Notes: generated by a model from the letters alone, not told the origin. Shown: positions 27,568 to 37,006, counted from the stretch's first letter. The stretch: DNA of 54,344 bases from CAZGAH01 sp964523295 (GCA_964523295.1 CAZGAH010000022.1:1-54344), one strand, 5' to 3'. Program-made: numbers and translations.

Positions 27568-28062
27568 ATGAAACGGTATGCATGGTTGTGGATGGTTCTG
27601 GTGCTCATGCTCGTCGCGGTGGGTTCCGGATGCAGCAAGAAAGCCGTGGGTTCGGCTTCCGCTACGCCCGAGGGCGGCTACAACGAAAACGAGGACGCGG
27701 CCAGGACCCTTGAAGAGTCCAAGCGCGTCATCGTGCTGGAAAAGATCTACTTTGCCTTCAACAGCTCCGATCTTACGCCCCAGGGCCGCGAGATCCTGAC
27801 CCGGAAGGCTGAGATCATCCGGGAAAAGCCTTCCCTCAAGGTCATCATCGAAGGCAACTGCGACGAACGCGGCACCCACGAATACAACCTGGCCCTGGGC
27901 GAACGTCGCGCGCAGTCTGCCTATACCTATCTGGTCAACCTCGGTATCAATCCCAGCCAACTGGAGACCATCAGCTACGGCAAGGAACGTCCTGCCGACC
28001 CCGGTCACGGTGAAGCCGCCTGGGCGCTGAACCGACGCGACGAATTCCGCCTCGTCTGGTAA
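27568..28062 (+). CDS. pal: Peptidoglycan-associated lipoprotein Pal, copy 2
   Basis: 164 residues from ATG 27568, behind AAGGAGGATGTG. The lipobox also gives Cys22 (VAVGSGCSKK). It shares most of its length with copy 1, including KIYFAFNSSDLTPQGREIL, EGNCDERGTHEYNLALGERR and the identical ending AWALNRRDEFRLVW. The main differences are in the spacer (a GGYNENE segment instead of MAQTEQSAEAE) and a change from H to N in the EGxCDERG loop (EGHCDERG to EGNCDERG). The tandem arrangement implies a local duplication followed by divergence. It ends the tol-pal run, with a clear terminator downstream. Confidence 0.92.
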   Translation: MKRYAWLWMVLVLMLVAVGSGCSKKAVGSASATPEGGYNENEDAARTLEESKRVIVLEKIYFAFNSSDLTPQGREILTRKAEIIREKPSLKVIIEGNCDERGTHEYNLALGERRAQSAYTYLVNLGINPSQLETISYGKERPADPGHGEAAWALNRRDEFRLVW

Positions 28063-28085
28063 GCTTTGATATCAATCCGATATGA

Positions 28086-28123
28086 AGCGCCTCCGTTCTC
28101 CACAGGGACCGGGGGCGCTTTTT
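28086..28123 (+). terminator. Rho-independent terminator after tol-pal
   Basis: AGCGCCTCCG (28086-28095) pairs with CGGGGGCGCT (28110-28119), with one G-T wobble, and is followed at once by TTTTT. It lies 24 bases after the second pal stop. Confidence 0.85.
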
Positions 28124-28334
28124 GGTGTGCAAAGGTCGGGAGAAATTTTTTGGGAGGTTTTTTACGCATTAACATAGATTGAAAAGTTGCTTTGCCGTGC
28201 ACTCCGAGTGTCCCAGTAATGAGCATTTTTTTATATGCAATATTTAGCGCTGCCAACATTGGCCAGACTAAGAACGATGTTTAATCGATAGTAGAACTTA
28301 TTTTGATGTCCTGGGTATGCGCTTGACTTCCGTG

Positions 28335-28790
28335 CTAAGCCTTCAGATTTCGACTCTTGCCTTTGGCTTGTTTGGTCAGCTTTTTTAAGCGGGGCTGGGT
28401 CGACCAAAATAGCTTGCTGCAGAATGTTGTAGAAAAATATGCACCGATGCTTTGATCTTCTACGGTTGAAGCAAAATATAAGTTATCAAAATAAAAATTC
28501 AAGATCCTCAGAGCTGAAATCCCTTTGTAATGTTCACAGAAGCCAACTTTTTAGAAGGCTCGCAAGGTAATGGCAGTAAGAAAGCAAATTGTCTCTTGCC
28601 TGGGCATCCGCCCTGACAATTTCGTGGATGGAGCCATTATTCTTGATGATATTGTATCCTTTTCATCCATCGGTATATACGACAGCTCTACTTTCAATGA
28701 TTGAAGTATGGCGTAGTCGTATCTTGCCAAGTGGCGTTCATTCTTTTCTTCGTTCCCTTGGCCCTGTCGCTTATGGACAATTCGCCTCGA
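28335..28790 (-). pseudogene. Unrecognised decayed coding region
   Basis: On the minus strand three frames join into one protein-like run: HLARYDYAILQ with SYIPMDEKDTI, then NNGSIHEIVRADAQARDNLL, then ALRILNFYFDNLYFAST ending at TAG 28335-28337. At least two frameshifts separate them. I do not recognise the family. It lies directly next to the IS256-type relic and has similar base composition. Confidence 0.35.
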
Positions 28791-28849
28791 CGACCTTTTC
28801 CAGGATCAGCAACACCTTAGCGGTATTGACAACCACCATGGGAGTAGCT

Positions 28850-29411
28850 GCCTCGAGGAAACCAAGCCGAAAATTTGGCGCTCGCAACGCCGTGGCCGTT
28901 TGCGCGAAACGAAACATATGTCGACGCGGTCGATGCCTTCTGTCGGCACAGGCGCTCCATTCGCCGTGTTGAGATTCCCTGCACGCAGGCGTCAAGGATA
29001 ACGCCGATGAGCGCCTTCAGGCGCGCCCTTGAGGCTCGAGAAATGATGGCAAATATGACCATGGCGTAGCTTCGGGATATACACGTCAATGTCCCCTACG
29101 CGCATTGTCCACTGACGCTGACGATAGCTGTTGCGATACGTAATACGCTTATTGCTGGGTTCGCGAAGGGCAGCCCCTGCCATATTGCAGACTTCTGCCT
29201 CCCTCAAAGCATGGAAAATAATCGAGACCACATGCCGCAACCAATCACTATGGGACTCCACAAAAGCCATGTCAAAACCGTGTTGAGCAGTGATTCTCTT
29301 GTCAGGCACGCCGTTCGTTCCTCCTTTGGGCTTCTTGTTGGTGACAAAACCCTGGGAACCAACGCCTGCATCTGGCAACCCCAATGGCGCCTCTTCAATA
29401 TTACACCACAT
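28850..29411 (-). pseudogene. Decayed IS256-family (mutator-type) transposase, N-terminal part
   Basis: Two minus-strand frames together spell the N-terminal third of an IS256-type transposase. The first (29411 to about 29020) has LREAEVCNMAGAAL, then YRNSYRQRQWTMRVGDIDVYI and PKLRHGH. The second (about 29030-28850) has ARLKALIGVILDACVQGIST and RRMERLCRQ, matching the family pattern EKALV-VV-EAYVQGVSTRKV. A frameshift joins them, and the catalytic DDE domain is missing. Terminal inverted repeats were not found. An inactive relic. Confidence 0.75.
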
Positions 29412-29519
29412 GTTGAGACACTATGGTTGATTACGGTGTTTAGTCATGGCATCGCAGATGAAATGGCTCTGCCGTTCGTATCCGGAGCGCGGCAGCAAGG
29501 ACGCCCTCGGGTCGATGAA

Positions 29520-29554
29520 GAAAAAAATGGGCATACCGGATAGCCGGTATGCCC
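29520..29554 (-). terminator. Rho-independent terminator of the acetyl-CoA synthetase/DRTGG unit
   Basis: Perfect 11-bp inverted repeat GGGCATACCGG / CCGGTATGCCC (29529-29539 and 29544-29554) with loop ATAG. Read leftward, the stem is followed by a run of T (the A run at 29520-29527). It lies 28 bases beyond the stop of the DRTGG protein gene. Confidence 0.85.
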
Positions 29555-29581
29555 AGTCAGAAGTCTGTCGTAGCGGAAGGC

Positions 29582-30658
29582 TCAGCGCGGCGCCAGTCCC
29601 AGCTGGGCTTTGAGATAGTCGAAGTCGAGCGAGGCGCTGACGAGTTGCGCCCCCTGTTTGATCTTGATGACGTCGCGCAGTTTGTGGCTGGAGAGAATGG
29701 CTTCCATTTTATGGGCCACGGTAAAGGTGTCGTCGCGGACGACCACAATGGGGATGGCGAGCACCTCGGAGCGGGTCAGGATGATGTCGTTGGGATACAG
29801 GTTGCCGGTCAGGATCAGGCACGGGCAGCTGCCTTCCAGCGCCACCAGCTGCACGTCGGAGCGGTCGCCGCCGACGATGACCGCCGCGTTCTTCTTCTTG
29901 CGGAAGTGCGTCATGAAATTTTCGACCTGCATGGTGCCGATAAGGAAGTTTTCAACGACCTTGTCGGCCTTGCCATGGGCCGAAATGACTTTTCCTCCCA
30001 GTCGTTCGGCCAGGTCGCAGACCTTGATGGCGCCCATGAGCGGATCCTTAGGGATGACGCCGATGACTTTGACGCCGTTGCGCTCGAGGAAGGGCTTGAT
30101 GAGCGTTTCCACTTCGTTCATGAAATTCGGTGGGATATCGTTGAGAATGACGCCGGCCATGCGCTCGCCGAGCGTATCCCGGAGCACGACCAGAAAATCA
30201 TAGTTGAGCTGACCTTTGTGGATGCGTTCGATGACAATGGTCTTCAGGTCGAGCTTCTTGGCCACCTCGATGCCGTGAAGCTGGCAGTAGCGGCCGGAAT
30301 ACATACTTCCGGAACCGGCTACGAGCATGACGTCCTTGTCTGCGCTGAGCGTATCGTAGGCGTCGACGATGGAGGGCATGAGATTGTCGCACTCGCCGCT
30401 GAAGGCCTTGACTTTGAAATCCTGCGTAACGACTACCGGGGTGACGAGCTGGGGATCGTTTTTCAGGCTCAGGACGTTCTGGACGAAATGAGCGTCTTCG
30501 TCGCCGAGCTTGCCGTCGAATTCGGCAGGCATGGCGCCAACGGGCTTCATGTAGCCGGTCGTGTAGCCTTCCTTGAGCAGGCGCAGCCCGATGCCCATGA
30601 CGATCATGTTCTTGCCGGAGTAACCGGCCGTAGAACCGACATAGAGTCCTGATGCCAT
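29582..30658 (-). CDS. BioD-like P-loop/DRTGG-domain protein (phosphotransacetylase N-terminal-like family)
   Basis: 358 residues from ATG 30658, preceded by GGGAGGAATC. The N-terminal domain (residues 1-210) is a dethiobiotin-synthetase-like P-loop fold with an altered nucleotide loop, GSTAGYSGKNMI. The C-terminal part is a DRTGG domain (VGGDRSDVQLVALEG, then LILTGNLYPNDIILTR and DTFTVAHKMEAI). The same domains form the N-terminal regulatory part of long phosphotransacetylases, but the catalytic Pta domain is absent. It lies 128 bases downstream of the ADP-forming acetyl-CoA synthetase gene and shares its strand and terminator. A sensory or regulatory role in acetyl-CoA metabolism is inferred. 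Confidence 0.85.
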   Translation of the reverse strand: MASGLYVGSTAGYSGKNMIVMGIGLRLLKEGYTTGYMKPVGAMPAEFDGKLGDEDAHFVQNVLSLKNDPQLVTPVVVTQDFKVKAFSGECDNLMPSIVDAYDTLSADKDVMLVAGSGSMYSGRYCQLHGIEVAKKLDLKTIVIERIHKGQLNYDFLVVLRDTLGERMAGVILNDIPPNFMNEVETLIKPFLERNGVKVIGVIPKDPLMGAIKVCDLAERLGGKVISAHGKADKVVENFLIGTMQVENFMTHFRKKKNAAVIVGGDRSDVQLVALEGSCPCLILTGNLYPNDIILTRSEVLAIPIVVVRDDTFTVAHKMEAILSSHKLRDVIKIKQGAQLVSASLDFDYLKAQLGLAPR

Positions 30659-30786
30659 ATGATTCCTCCCGTGCTGCGTGGTCAGGGTCTCTACCACGCT
30701 TTGTAGTCAGAGGCAAAGCCCTTTTTTTCCCCGGGCTTGCGTACGGCTGTTTCCGAGTCGTTCCGTTTCGTTCCGAAGGCGTCGTT

Positions 30787-32898
30787 TCAGGTCGTCGGGG
30801 CGAGAATGACTCTGACGTCGGCGACCAAAGCCCCGTGCTCGTTGACCAGAACGGGATTGAACTCGGCCTCGGCTATCTCCTGAAAATCGAGGGCGAGCTG
30901 GGACATGAGCAGCAGCACGCTTTCGATTGCTTCGAAGTGGACGGGTCGTTCCCCCCGGACCCCGCGCAACAGCGGGTAGGTCTTGACCTCGCGGATCATT
31001 TCCTGCGCGTCGTTCAGGGTCAAGGGGGCCAGCCGGAAGGAGACGTCCTTGAGCACCTCGACGTATACGCCGCCCAGGCCGAACAGAATGAGCGGGCCGA
31101 ACTGGGGGTCGCGCTTGAAGCCGACAATAAGCTCCTTGCAGCCTTTCGGGGCCATGGCCTGAACGAGACATCCGGAAATGTAGGCATCCTTGCGCAAGCG
31201 CTGCGCACGCGAAGTGATGTCGAGAAAGGCGGCACGGACGGCATCCGCGGTCCCCAGATTGACCCTGACGCCGTCGACGTCGCTCTTGTGGGAAATCTGC
31301 GGGGAGGCGATCTTGAGCACCACCGGATAGCCGATACGCTCGGCCGCCTTGACCGCGTCGTCGCTCGTCCGGGCCAGTTGCGTGGCCGGCAGGGGCAGAT
31401 TGTAGGCCTTGAGCAAGTCCTGAGCCTGGAACTCGACAAGCTCGTCGTAGCCCTGGGCACGCGCCGTTGCGATGACCCTGCGGGCCATATCCAGGTCGCG
31501 CAGCGTGCAGACTTCCACAGGGGCGGGTTTTTGCTGCCGCTCGGAATACGTGAACATGGCCTTGATGGCGTAGATGGCCGGCTCGGGAAAGTCGTAGCAG
31601 GGAATGCCGGCGTCCTGGAGCAGGCGCCTGCCCGGCGCCACTGTCCTCTCGCCCATGAAGCAGCCGAAGATCGGCTTGTCCGTCCCCTTGGCCAGCGCGA
31701 TAATCGAGCGGGCCGTGGCCTCGATCTGCACCGAGGCCGTGGGGGATAGCAGGACAAGCACGGAGTGAACGCGCTCGTCTTCGAGTACGGCCTCCAGGCT
31801 GCGTGCATAGCGCTCGGCCGTGGCGTCGCCGATGATGTCGATGGGGTTGTACAGCGAGGCGAAAGGCGGCAAGAATGACTTGAGCCGTTCGACGGTCCGG
31901 CTGGACAGCGAGGCCAGCAGCAGTCCCGAGGATTCGCAGGCGTCAGCGGCAAGAATGCCCGGGCCGCCGGAGTTGGTCACGATGGCGACATTGGGGCCGC
32001 GGGGCAGCGGTTGCGTGGAAAAGGCCTGGGCCAGGATGAACAACGAGGCGACGTCCGGCACGCGGATAATGCCTGCCTGGCGCAACGCCGCCGTGTAGGC
32101 GTGATCGGAGCCGGCAATGGCGCCCGTGTGCGAAGAGGCAGCCTTGGCGCCGGCCGACGTGGTGCCGGCCTTGATCATGACCACAGGCCGACGTGCAGTT
32201 ACCTCCCGGGCCACGCGCATGAAGCGGGTCCCGTCTTCGACGCTTTCGATGTAGCCCAGGATCACGCGGGATTCTGTATCTTTCGCGATGTAGCCCAGCA
32301 GGTCGGATTCGTCGAGCACGGCCTTGTTGCCAAGGCTGATGAATTTGGAGAACCCCACGTTGTGTCCCAGGGCCCAATCCAGTATGGAAACACACAGGGC
32401 GCCTGACTGGGAAAAAAAGGCGATGTTGCCGGGCTGCGGTTGCCCTGCCGCAAAGGTGGCGTTGAGACTCGCGGTGGTGTTGATCAGGCCCAGACAATTG
32501 GGGCCGAGCAGGGCGATGTTGTGACGGGTCGCCAACTGAACAATCCGTTCTTCCAGGTAATACCCCTCGCGGCCTACCTCCTTGAACCCGGCGGTGATGA
32601 CGATGACCGCCCTGACCGCACGCTCGGTCAGAGCCTCCAGTGCCGGCAGTACGGCGCCAGGCGGGACGCAGAGCACAGCGAGATCAAGCGGCCGGGGCAG
32701 GGTCGCGATGTCCGTGCAGATGTCGAGCCCCAGGATCTGCCCCGGTTTGGGATTGACGGGAAATATTTTCCCCGTATACCCACCGTTGACGATATTCATG
32801 AGAATACTATTGCCGATCTTGCCCGGCGTTGCGGACGCGCCGACAACGGCAATGCAGGCCGGCTCGAACAGATAGTCCAGGTGTGGATGATGGTTCAT
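30787..32898 (-). CDS. Acetate-CoA ligase (ADP-forming), fused alpha-beta
   Basis: 703 residues. It interconverts acetyl-CoA (or another acyl-CoA), ADP and phosphate with acetate, CoA and ATP, giving substrate-level phosphorylation. The alpha part has a CoA-binding domain (IAVVGASATPGKIGNSILMN, then GPNCLGLINT) and a succinyl-CoA-synthetase-like domain (FFSQSGALCVSILDWA). The phosphohistidine loop is ASSHTGAIAGSD. The beta part is an ATP-grasp domain (YPVVLKIASPQISHKSDVDG, later AEAEFNPVLV). Alpha and beta are fused in one chain, as in many bacteria. Substrate range cannot be read from sequence. It is divergent from rnc. Confidence 0.93.
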   Translation of the reverse strand: MNHHPHLDYLFEPACIAVVGASATPGKIGNSILMNIVNGGYTGKIFPVNPKPGQILGLDICTDIATLPRPLDLAVLCVPPGAVLPALEALTERAVRAVIVITAGFKEVGREGYYLEERIVQLATRHNIALLGPNCLGLINTTASLNATFAAGQPQPGNIAFFSQSGALCVSILDWALGHNVGFSKFISLGNKAVLDESDLLGYIAKDTESRVILGYIESVEDGTRFMRVAREVTARRPVVMIKAGTTSAGAKAASSHTGAIAGSDHAYTAALRQAGIIRVPDVASLFILAQAFSTQPLPRGPNVAIVTNSGGPGILAADACESSGLLLASLSSRTVERLKSFLPPFASLYNPIDIIGDATAERYARSLEAVLEDERVHSVLVLLSPTASVQIEATARSIIALAKGTDKPIFGCFMGERTVAPGRRLLQDAGIPCYDFPEPAIYAIKAMFTYSERQQKPAPVEVCTLRDLDMARRVIATARAQGYDELVEFQAQDLLKAYNLPLPATQLARTSDDAVKAAERIGYPVVLKIASPQISHKSDVDGVRVNLGTADAVRAAFLDITSRAQRLRKDAYISGCLVQAMAPKGCKELIVGFKRDPQFGPLILFGLGGVYVEVLKDVSFRLAPLTLNDAQEMIREVKTYPLLRGVRGERPVHFEAIESVLLLMSQLALDFQEIAEAEFNPVLVNEHGALVADVRVILAPTT

Positions 32899-32921
32899 GG
32901 CGGCTCTGTCAGGAGAGAGTG

Positions 32922-33626
32922 ATGGAAACAGAAATTGCTGCCGTCGAAAAATCTATCCACTATCGTTTCAGCCAAGTCAAGCTTTTAGAAACCGCGCTCA
33001 CGCACAGTTCCTGGGCCAATGAGCAGGCGGAACCGGGCGGACACAACGAACGCATGGAGTTTCTCGGTGACGCTGTCCTGGAGTTGTCCGTGACCGAGGT
33101 GTTGTTTGCGCTGTTTCCGCAGGCACGAGAGGGTGAATTGACGCGTATGCGGGCCAGGCTGGTCTCGAAGCCACAACTGTGCGAACTGGCGAAAGAATTG
33201 CATCTGGACAGGTTTTTGCGCTTGGGGAAGGGGGAGGAAATTCAGGGCGGAAGGGACCGGAGTTCCCTGTTGAGCAATACGCTGGAGGCCGTATTGGGCG
33301 CGATTTTCCTGGATCAAGGCTACGAAGCGGCCAAAAGCTGGGTCATTGCGCTCTACGATGGGCACTGGCCCACCACCCCGGAAATGCAGCGCAGCAAGGA
33401 CTACAAAAGTCAGCTCCAGGAAGTGACGCAACAGCTGTTCAAAGAGCGCCCCGTATACACGCTCGACGGCAGTTCAGGACCGGAACACAGCAAACTGTTT
33501 CAGGTCAAGTTGCGGTTGCCCGATGGCCAATCCCTCGTCGCAACCGGTAGCGGCGTCAAGAAGGCCGAACAGAAAGCCGCACAACTGGCCCTCGATTTGC
33601 TCGCCCGGCGGTCACAGGATTCGTAA
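32922..33626 (+). CDS. rnc: Ribonuclease III
   Basis: 234 residues from ATG 32922, behind AGGAGAG. It cuts double-stranded RNA in rRNA precursors and mRNAs. The signature helix reads HNERMEFLGDAVLELSVTE with the metal-binding Glu and Asp, and the second acidic site is in SNTLEAVLGAIFLDQGY. The C-terminal dsRNA-binding domain begins near residue 160 (DYKSQLQEVTQQLF) and ends GVKKAEQKAAQLALDLL. It is divergent from the acetyl-CoA synthetase gene. Confidence 0.97.
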   Translation: METEIAAVEKSIHYRFSQVKLLETALTHSSWANEQAEPGGHNERMEFLGDAVLELSVTEVLFALFPQAREGELTRMRARLVSKPQLCELAKELHLDRFLRLGKGEEIQGGRDRSSLLSNTLEAVLGAIFLDQGYEAAKSWVIALYDGHWPTTPEMQRSKDYKSQLQEVTQQLFKERPVYTLDGSSGPEHSKLFQVKLRLPDGQSLVATGSGVKKAEQKAAQLALDLLARRSQDS

Positions 33627-33635
33627 GCCTTAGGC

Positions 33636-33665
33636 GGGCCGAAGAATCGGGCGCTTCTTCGGCCC
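33636..33665. terminator. Shared hairpin between rnc and flagellin
   Basis: Perfect 11-bp stem GGGCCGAAGAA (33636-33646) / TTCTTCGGCCC (33655-33665) with an 8-base loop, followed by a short T-rich stretch on the plus strand. It lies between two convergent genes and could serve both. Confidence 0.7.
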
Positions 33666-33706
33666 TTTGCCTTTGGTCACCCTCATGCCGACCTTACGGC
33701 GACGGT

Positions 33707-34603
33707 TTAGCCGCCACCGCCGATCAACTGCATGGCCATTCTTGGCAGCGAGTTGGCTTGAGCGAGCATGGCCACCGCTGCTTGGGTTAATATTTGATTG
33801 CGAACGAATTCCGTCATTTCCTGAGCGACATCCACGTCGGAGATTCGCGATTCCGCTGCCTGCAGATTCTCGGCCATGATGCTCAGGTTTGAAATCGTAT
33901 TTTCCAGGCGGTTCTGCAGAGCGCCCAATGCTCCGCGGATGTTGTCCTTGGAAATGATACCTGCGTTGATGCGAGCCAGGGCCTGCTGCGCGCCCGTCTG
34001 CGTGCTGACGCTCACGAATCCGTTCAGGAGAGCGGACGCGGTGGAATTGCCGACGGAGATGAAATAGTAGTCTTCGCTGGAATCGTTGCCTGTGCCGAAG
34101 TGGACCTTCATCGGTCCAGTGGGCTGCAGACCCGTTCCGTTGTGCTGCTCGTTGATCGGACGGGTCGGATCGGCCGAGAGACTGCCGTCGAGCAGCTTGA
34201 CTCCGTTGAAGTCCGTTGCCATCGCAATTCGGGTTATTTCCGAAACCATGGCCTGGAATTCCGAATCGATCATGAGTCGTTGATCGGAATTGTACGTGCC
34301 CGTTGCGGCCTGTTCGGCAAGTTCCTTGAGCCGGATCAACTTTTCATCGATGACGGAAAGTGAGCCGTCAGCAGTCTGGATCATGGAAATCGCGTCATTG
34401 GCATTCCGGATGCCTTGGTTCATTGTCGTGATTTCCGCCCGCATCAATTCGCGGATCGCCAGACCGGCGGCATCGTCCGCTGCCGTTCCCACCCTCAAGC
34501 CCGAGGATAACCGTCGGGTCGAGGTGGCGAGCCGACCGTAACTTGCGCCCAAGTTACGAGCCGAGTTCATCGCCATGAGGTTGTGATTGATGACCAAAGA
34601 CAT
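33707..34603 (-). CDS. fliC: Flagellin
   Basis: 298 residues from ATG 34603 (MSLVINHNLMAMNSARNLG); AGGAGG lies eight bases upstream, so this start is preferred over the in-frame ATG six bases earlier. Conserved D0/D1 helices at both ends are intact (LSSGLRVGTAADDAAGLAI, then RNANDAISMIQTADGSL; C-terminus NLSIMAENLQAAESRISDVD, then ILTQAAVAMLAQAN). The variable D2/D3 region is very short, a compact flagellin. It polymerises into the filament after export. A sigma-54 promoter lies just upstream. Confidence 0.96.
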   Translation of the reverse strand: MSLVINHNLMAMNSARNLGASYGRLATSTRRLSSGLRVGTAADDAAGLAIRELMRAEITTMNQGIRNANDAISMIQTADGSLSVIDEKLIRLKELAEQAATGTYNSDQRLMIDSEFQAMVSEITRIAMATDFNGVKLLDGSLSADPTRPINEQHNGTGLQPTGPMKVHFGTGNDSSEDYYFISVGNSTASALLNGFVSVSTQTGAQQALARINAGIISKDNIRGALGALQNRLENTISNLSIMAENLQAAESRISDVDVAQEMTEFVRNQILTQAAVAMLAQANSLPRMAMQLIGGGG

Positions 34604-34639
34604 GTGCATAACCTCCTTGTTAATGCTTGCACTGTCTAT

Positions 34640-34655
34640 AGCAATTGTGATGCCA
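34640..34655 (-). promoter_or_regulatory. Sigma-54 (-24/-12) promoter of the flagellin gene
   Basis: On the minus strand, TGGCATCACAATTGCT has GG and GC exactly ten bases apart and matches TGGCAC-N5-TTGCA closely. It lies 37 bases from the flagellin ATG, which gives a plausible short leader. It implies control by RpoN and an activator not in this window. Confidence 0.85.
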
Positions 34656-34917
34656 TAGTGATCTTTTTAATGTAAATCAACAGGTTAAAAAAAAACTAGA
34701 AAAAGTTTAATTCTCTCTTGCCAAGGACATGTCATTTTTTTCCCAGCAGCCAGCCCGCCGCGTTGACGTTTTGTCCAGGGCTTTGACCGGGCAGCGCAGC
34801 ATCCGAGAGTGCCGTCAGGCTTTACACCCGCGCCGCTCCAGGGTTACATTCCGGAGAGGACACCGGGCAGACGGGCCTGGTCCAGGCGGCAGGGCGGCAG
34901 GAACCGGAGCGTGCGCG

Positions 34918-35595
34918 ATGCGTATATTATTGATAGAAGACGATCTCGAGGCCGCGGCCTACATGGTCAAAGGCTTGAAGGAGACCGGTTGCGTGATCGA
35001 TCACGCGGCTGACGGCAAGAAAGGCTTGTTCATGGCCGCATCCGCCGAGTACGATGTGCTCATTGTCGACCGGATGCTGCCGGGCATGGACGGGTTGACG
35101 ATCATTCAGACCCTGCGTTCCACGGGTGACAAGACGCCGGTACTGATCCTCTCGGCCTTGGGCGAGGTCGATGACCGGGTCAAGGGATTGCGCGCCGGTG
35201 GCGACGATTACATGACCAAGCCCTACGCCTTCGTTGAGTTGCTGGCCCGTATCGAGGCCCTGCTGCGTAGGGGCAAGATCGAGGCCACCAATGTGAAGTT
35301 GGAGGTTGCCGATCTGGAGATGGACCTCGTTACGCGGATCGTCAAACGCGCCGGCCGGACCATCGATCTCCAGCCCAAGGAGTTCGCGTTGCTGGAATAC
35401 CTGATGCGTCACGCCGGGCATATCGTCACCCGGACCATGTTGCTGGAAAAGGTCTGGGATTATTCCTTCGACCCGCAGACCAACGTTATTGACGTGCATA
35501 TCAGCCGCCTGCGACAAAAAATTGACAAGGGTTTTGACAAACCCCTGCTCTGCACCATCCGTGGCGCCGGCTATTCTATCAGCGACGCGGAGTGA
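34918..35595 (+). CDS. OmpR/PhoB-family response regulator
   Basis: 225 residues from ATG 34918, behind GGAG at suitable spacing. The receiver domain has the acidic pair in LLIEDDLEA, phospho-acceptor Asp51 (LIVDRMLPGMDG) and Lys in YMTKPYAF. The C-terminal winged helix (about residues 125-225) ends in FDPQTNVIDVHISRLRQKID and the wing TIRGAGYSI. It resembles the CusR/QseB/CzcR branch, often responsive to metals or envelope signals. The cognate kinase gene starts 42 bases downstream. Target genes are unknown. Confidence 0.93.
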   Translation: MRILLIEDDLEAAAYMVKGLKETGCVIDHAADGKKGLFMAASAEYDVLIVDRMLPGMDGLTIIQTLRSTGDKTPVLILSALGEVDDRVKGLRAGGDDYMTKPYAFVELLARIEALLRRGKIEATNVKLEVADLEMDLVTRIVKRAGRTIDLQPKEFALLEYLMRHAGHIVTRTMLLEKVWDYSFDPQTNVIDVHISRLRQKIDKGFDKPLLCTIRGAGYSISDAE

Positions 35596-35637
35596 GTCCC
35601 CCATGCCTGATCAGGTCCTTCTCCCCACGCCTTGCCC

Positions 35638-37006
35638 ATGATTGCGCTGCCTGTTTTGCGCTCCTCGGCCTTTCGTCTGGCCATGCTCTACATGATCATC
35701 TTTGGTTTGTCCGTGCTCATGCTGCTGGGTTTCATCTACTGGACCACGGCGGGCTTTCTGGAGGGGCAGACCGAGGAGACGGTCAACGCCGAGTTGCTGG
35801 GGCTGCGCGAGCGCTACGAACTCCTCGGGCCGGCAGGGCTGATTCACATCATCAACGAGCGCATCGTCAAGGATCGCTCACGCTCCAGCCTGTATCTGCT
35901 GACGGACGAGGAGTTCAACCCCCTGGCCGGAAACCTCGAATCCTGGCCGGAGGCGAAAACCTCGGGCGAGGGCTGGCTGCGGTTCCGGCTGTTCCCGAAC
36001 GAGCTTCAGGCCATGGCCCGGCATCTGCTGCTCAAGGATGGCTTCAACCTTCTTGTCGGGCGCGACGACGCGGACAGGACCAAGATTGAAGAGATGTTCT
36101 ACAAGTCGCTGGCCTACGGCATGGGGTTGACCATCCTGCTCGGCCTGGTCGGGGGCGTGCTCATGAGCCGCGGCATGTTGCGCAGGCTGGACGTCATCAA
36201 CCGCGCCAGCCGGGATATCATGACCGGAGCGCTCGGCCGGCGCATCCCGGTCAAGGGCACCGGCGACGAGTTCGATAAGCTCATTGGCAATCTCAATGAG
36301 ATGCTCGACCGCATCGAGGACCTTATGGCCGGGTTCAAGCAGGTCAGCGACAACATTGCCCACGATCTGCGCAGCCCGCTGAACAGGCTTCGCGGCAGGC
36401 TCGAACTGACGCTGCTGGAAAAACCGGACCTGCGCACCTGTCACGCTGCCATAGAGCAGGCCATTGCCGCCACGGACGAACTGCTGGCCACGTTCAATGC
36501 CCTGCTGAAAATCGCCCAGGCCGAGGCCGGGCTCAAGGGCGAGGATGTCAGCGACGTCAATCTGGCCACCATCGCCGCCGACATCGCCGATTTTTACCTG
36601 CCCCTGGCCGAGGAAAAAGGGCTTGCACTGCGTACGAACCTGGCCCCGGACGTCGTCCTGCGCGGCAACCGTCACCTCCTGTCCCAGGCTATTGCCAATC
36701 TCTTGGACAATGCCATCAAGTATACCGGCATTGGCGGTGAGATCATGCTCACGCTCACCAGGCAGAAAAAAAGCGCCGAACTCGTCGTGGCGGATTCGGG
36801 CGAGGGTATTCCCGCGCACGCGCGCGAGCACGTCGTACAGCGCTTCTATCGTCTGGAGAGCAGTCGTAGCGCACCGGGCAGCNNNNNNNNNNAGCGGGCT
36901 GGGACTGTCCCTCGTGGCGGCCGTGGCCCGGCTGCACCACGCCACGCTCCGGCTCGAGGACAACAGCCCGGGTCTGCGCGCCGTGCTTGCCTTTTCGCTG
37001 GAATAG
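35638..37006 (+). CDS. Sensor histidine kinase (interrupted by an N gap)
   Basis: Two membrane segments (about residues 11-35 and 160-180) flank a periplasmic sensor region of roughly 125 residues. A HAMP domain follows (SRGMLRRLDVINRASRDIM), then HisKA with the H-box NIAHDLRSPLNRLRG. The ATPase domain has the N-box IANLLDNAIKYT and the G1 box VADSGEGIP. A 10-N gap (36883-36892) falls just before the G2 box; the GLGLSLVAAVARLH segment resumes in another frame, ending at 37006. It pairs with the adjacent response regulator. The start could also be TTG 35632. Confidence 0.9.

Noticed and set aside
29549..31749. Two long plus-strand frames opposite the DRTGG and acetyl-CoA synthetase genes
   Set aside because: Both are complements of genes with unmistakable family motifs.
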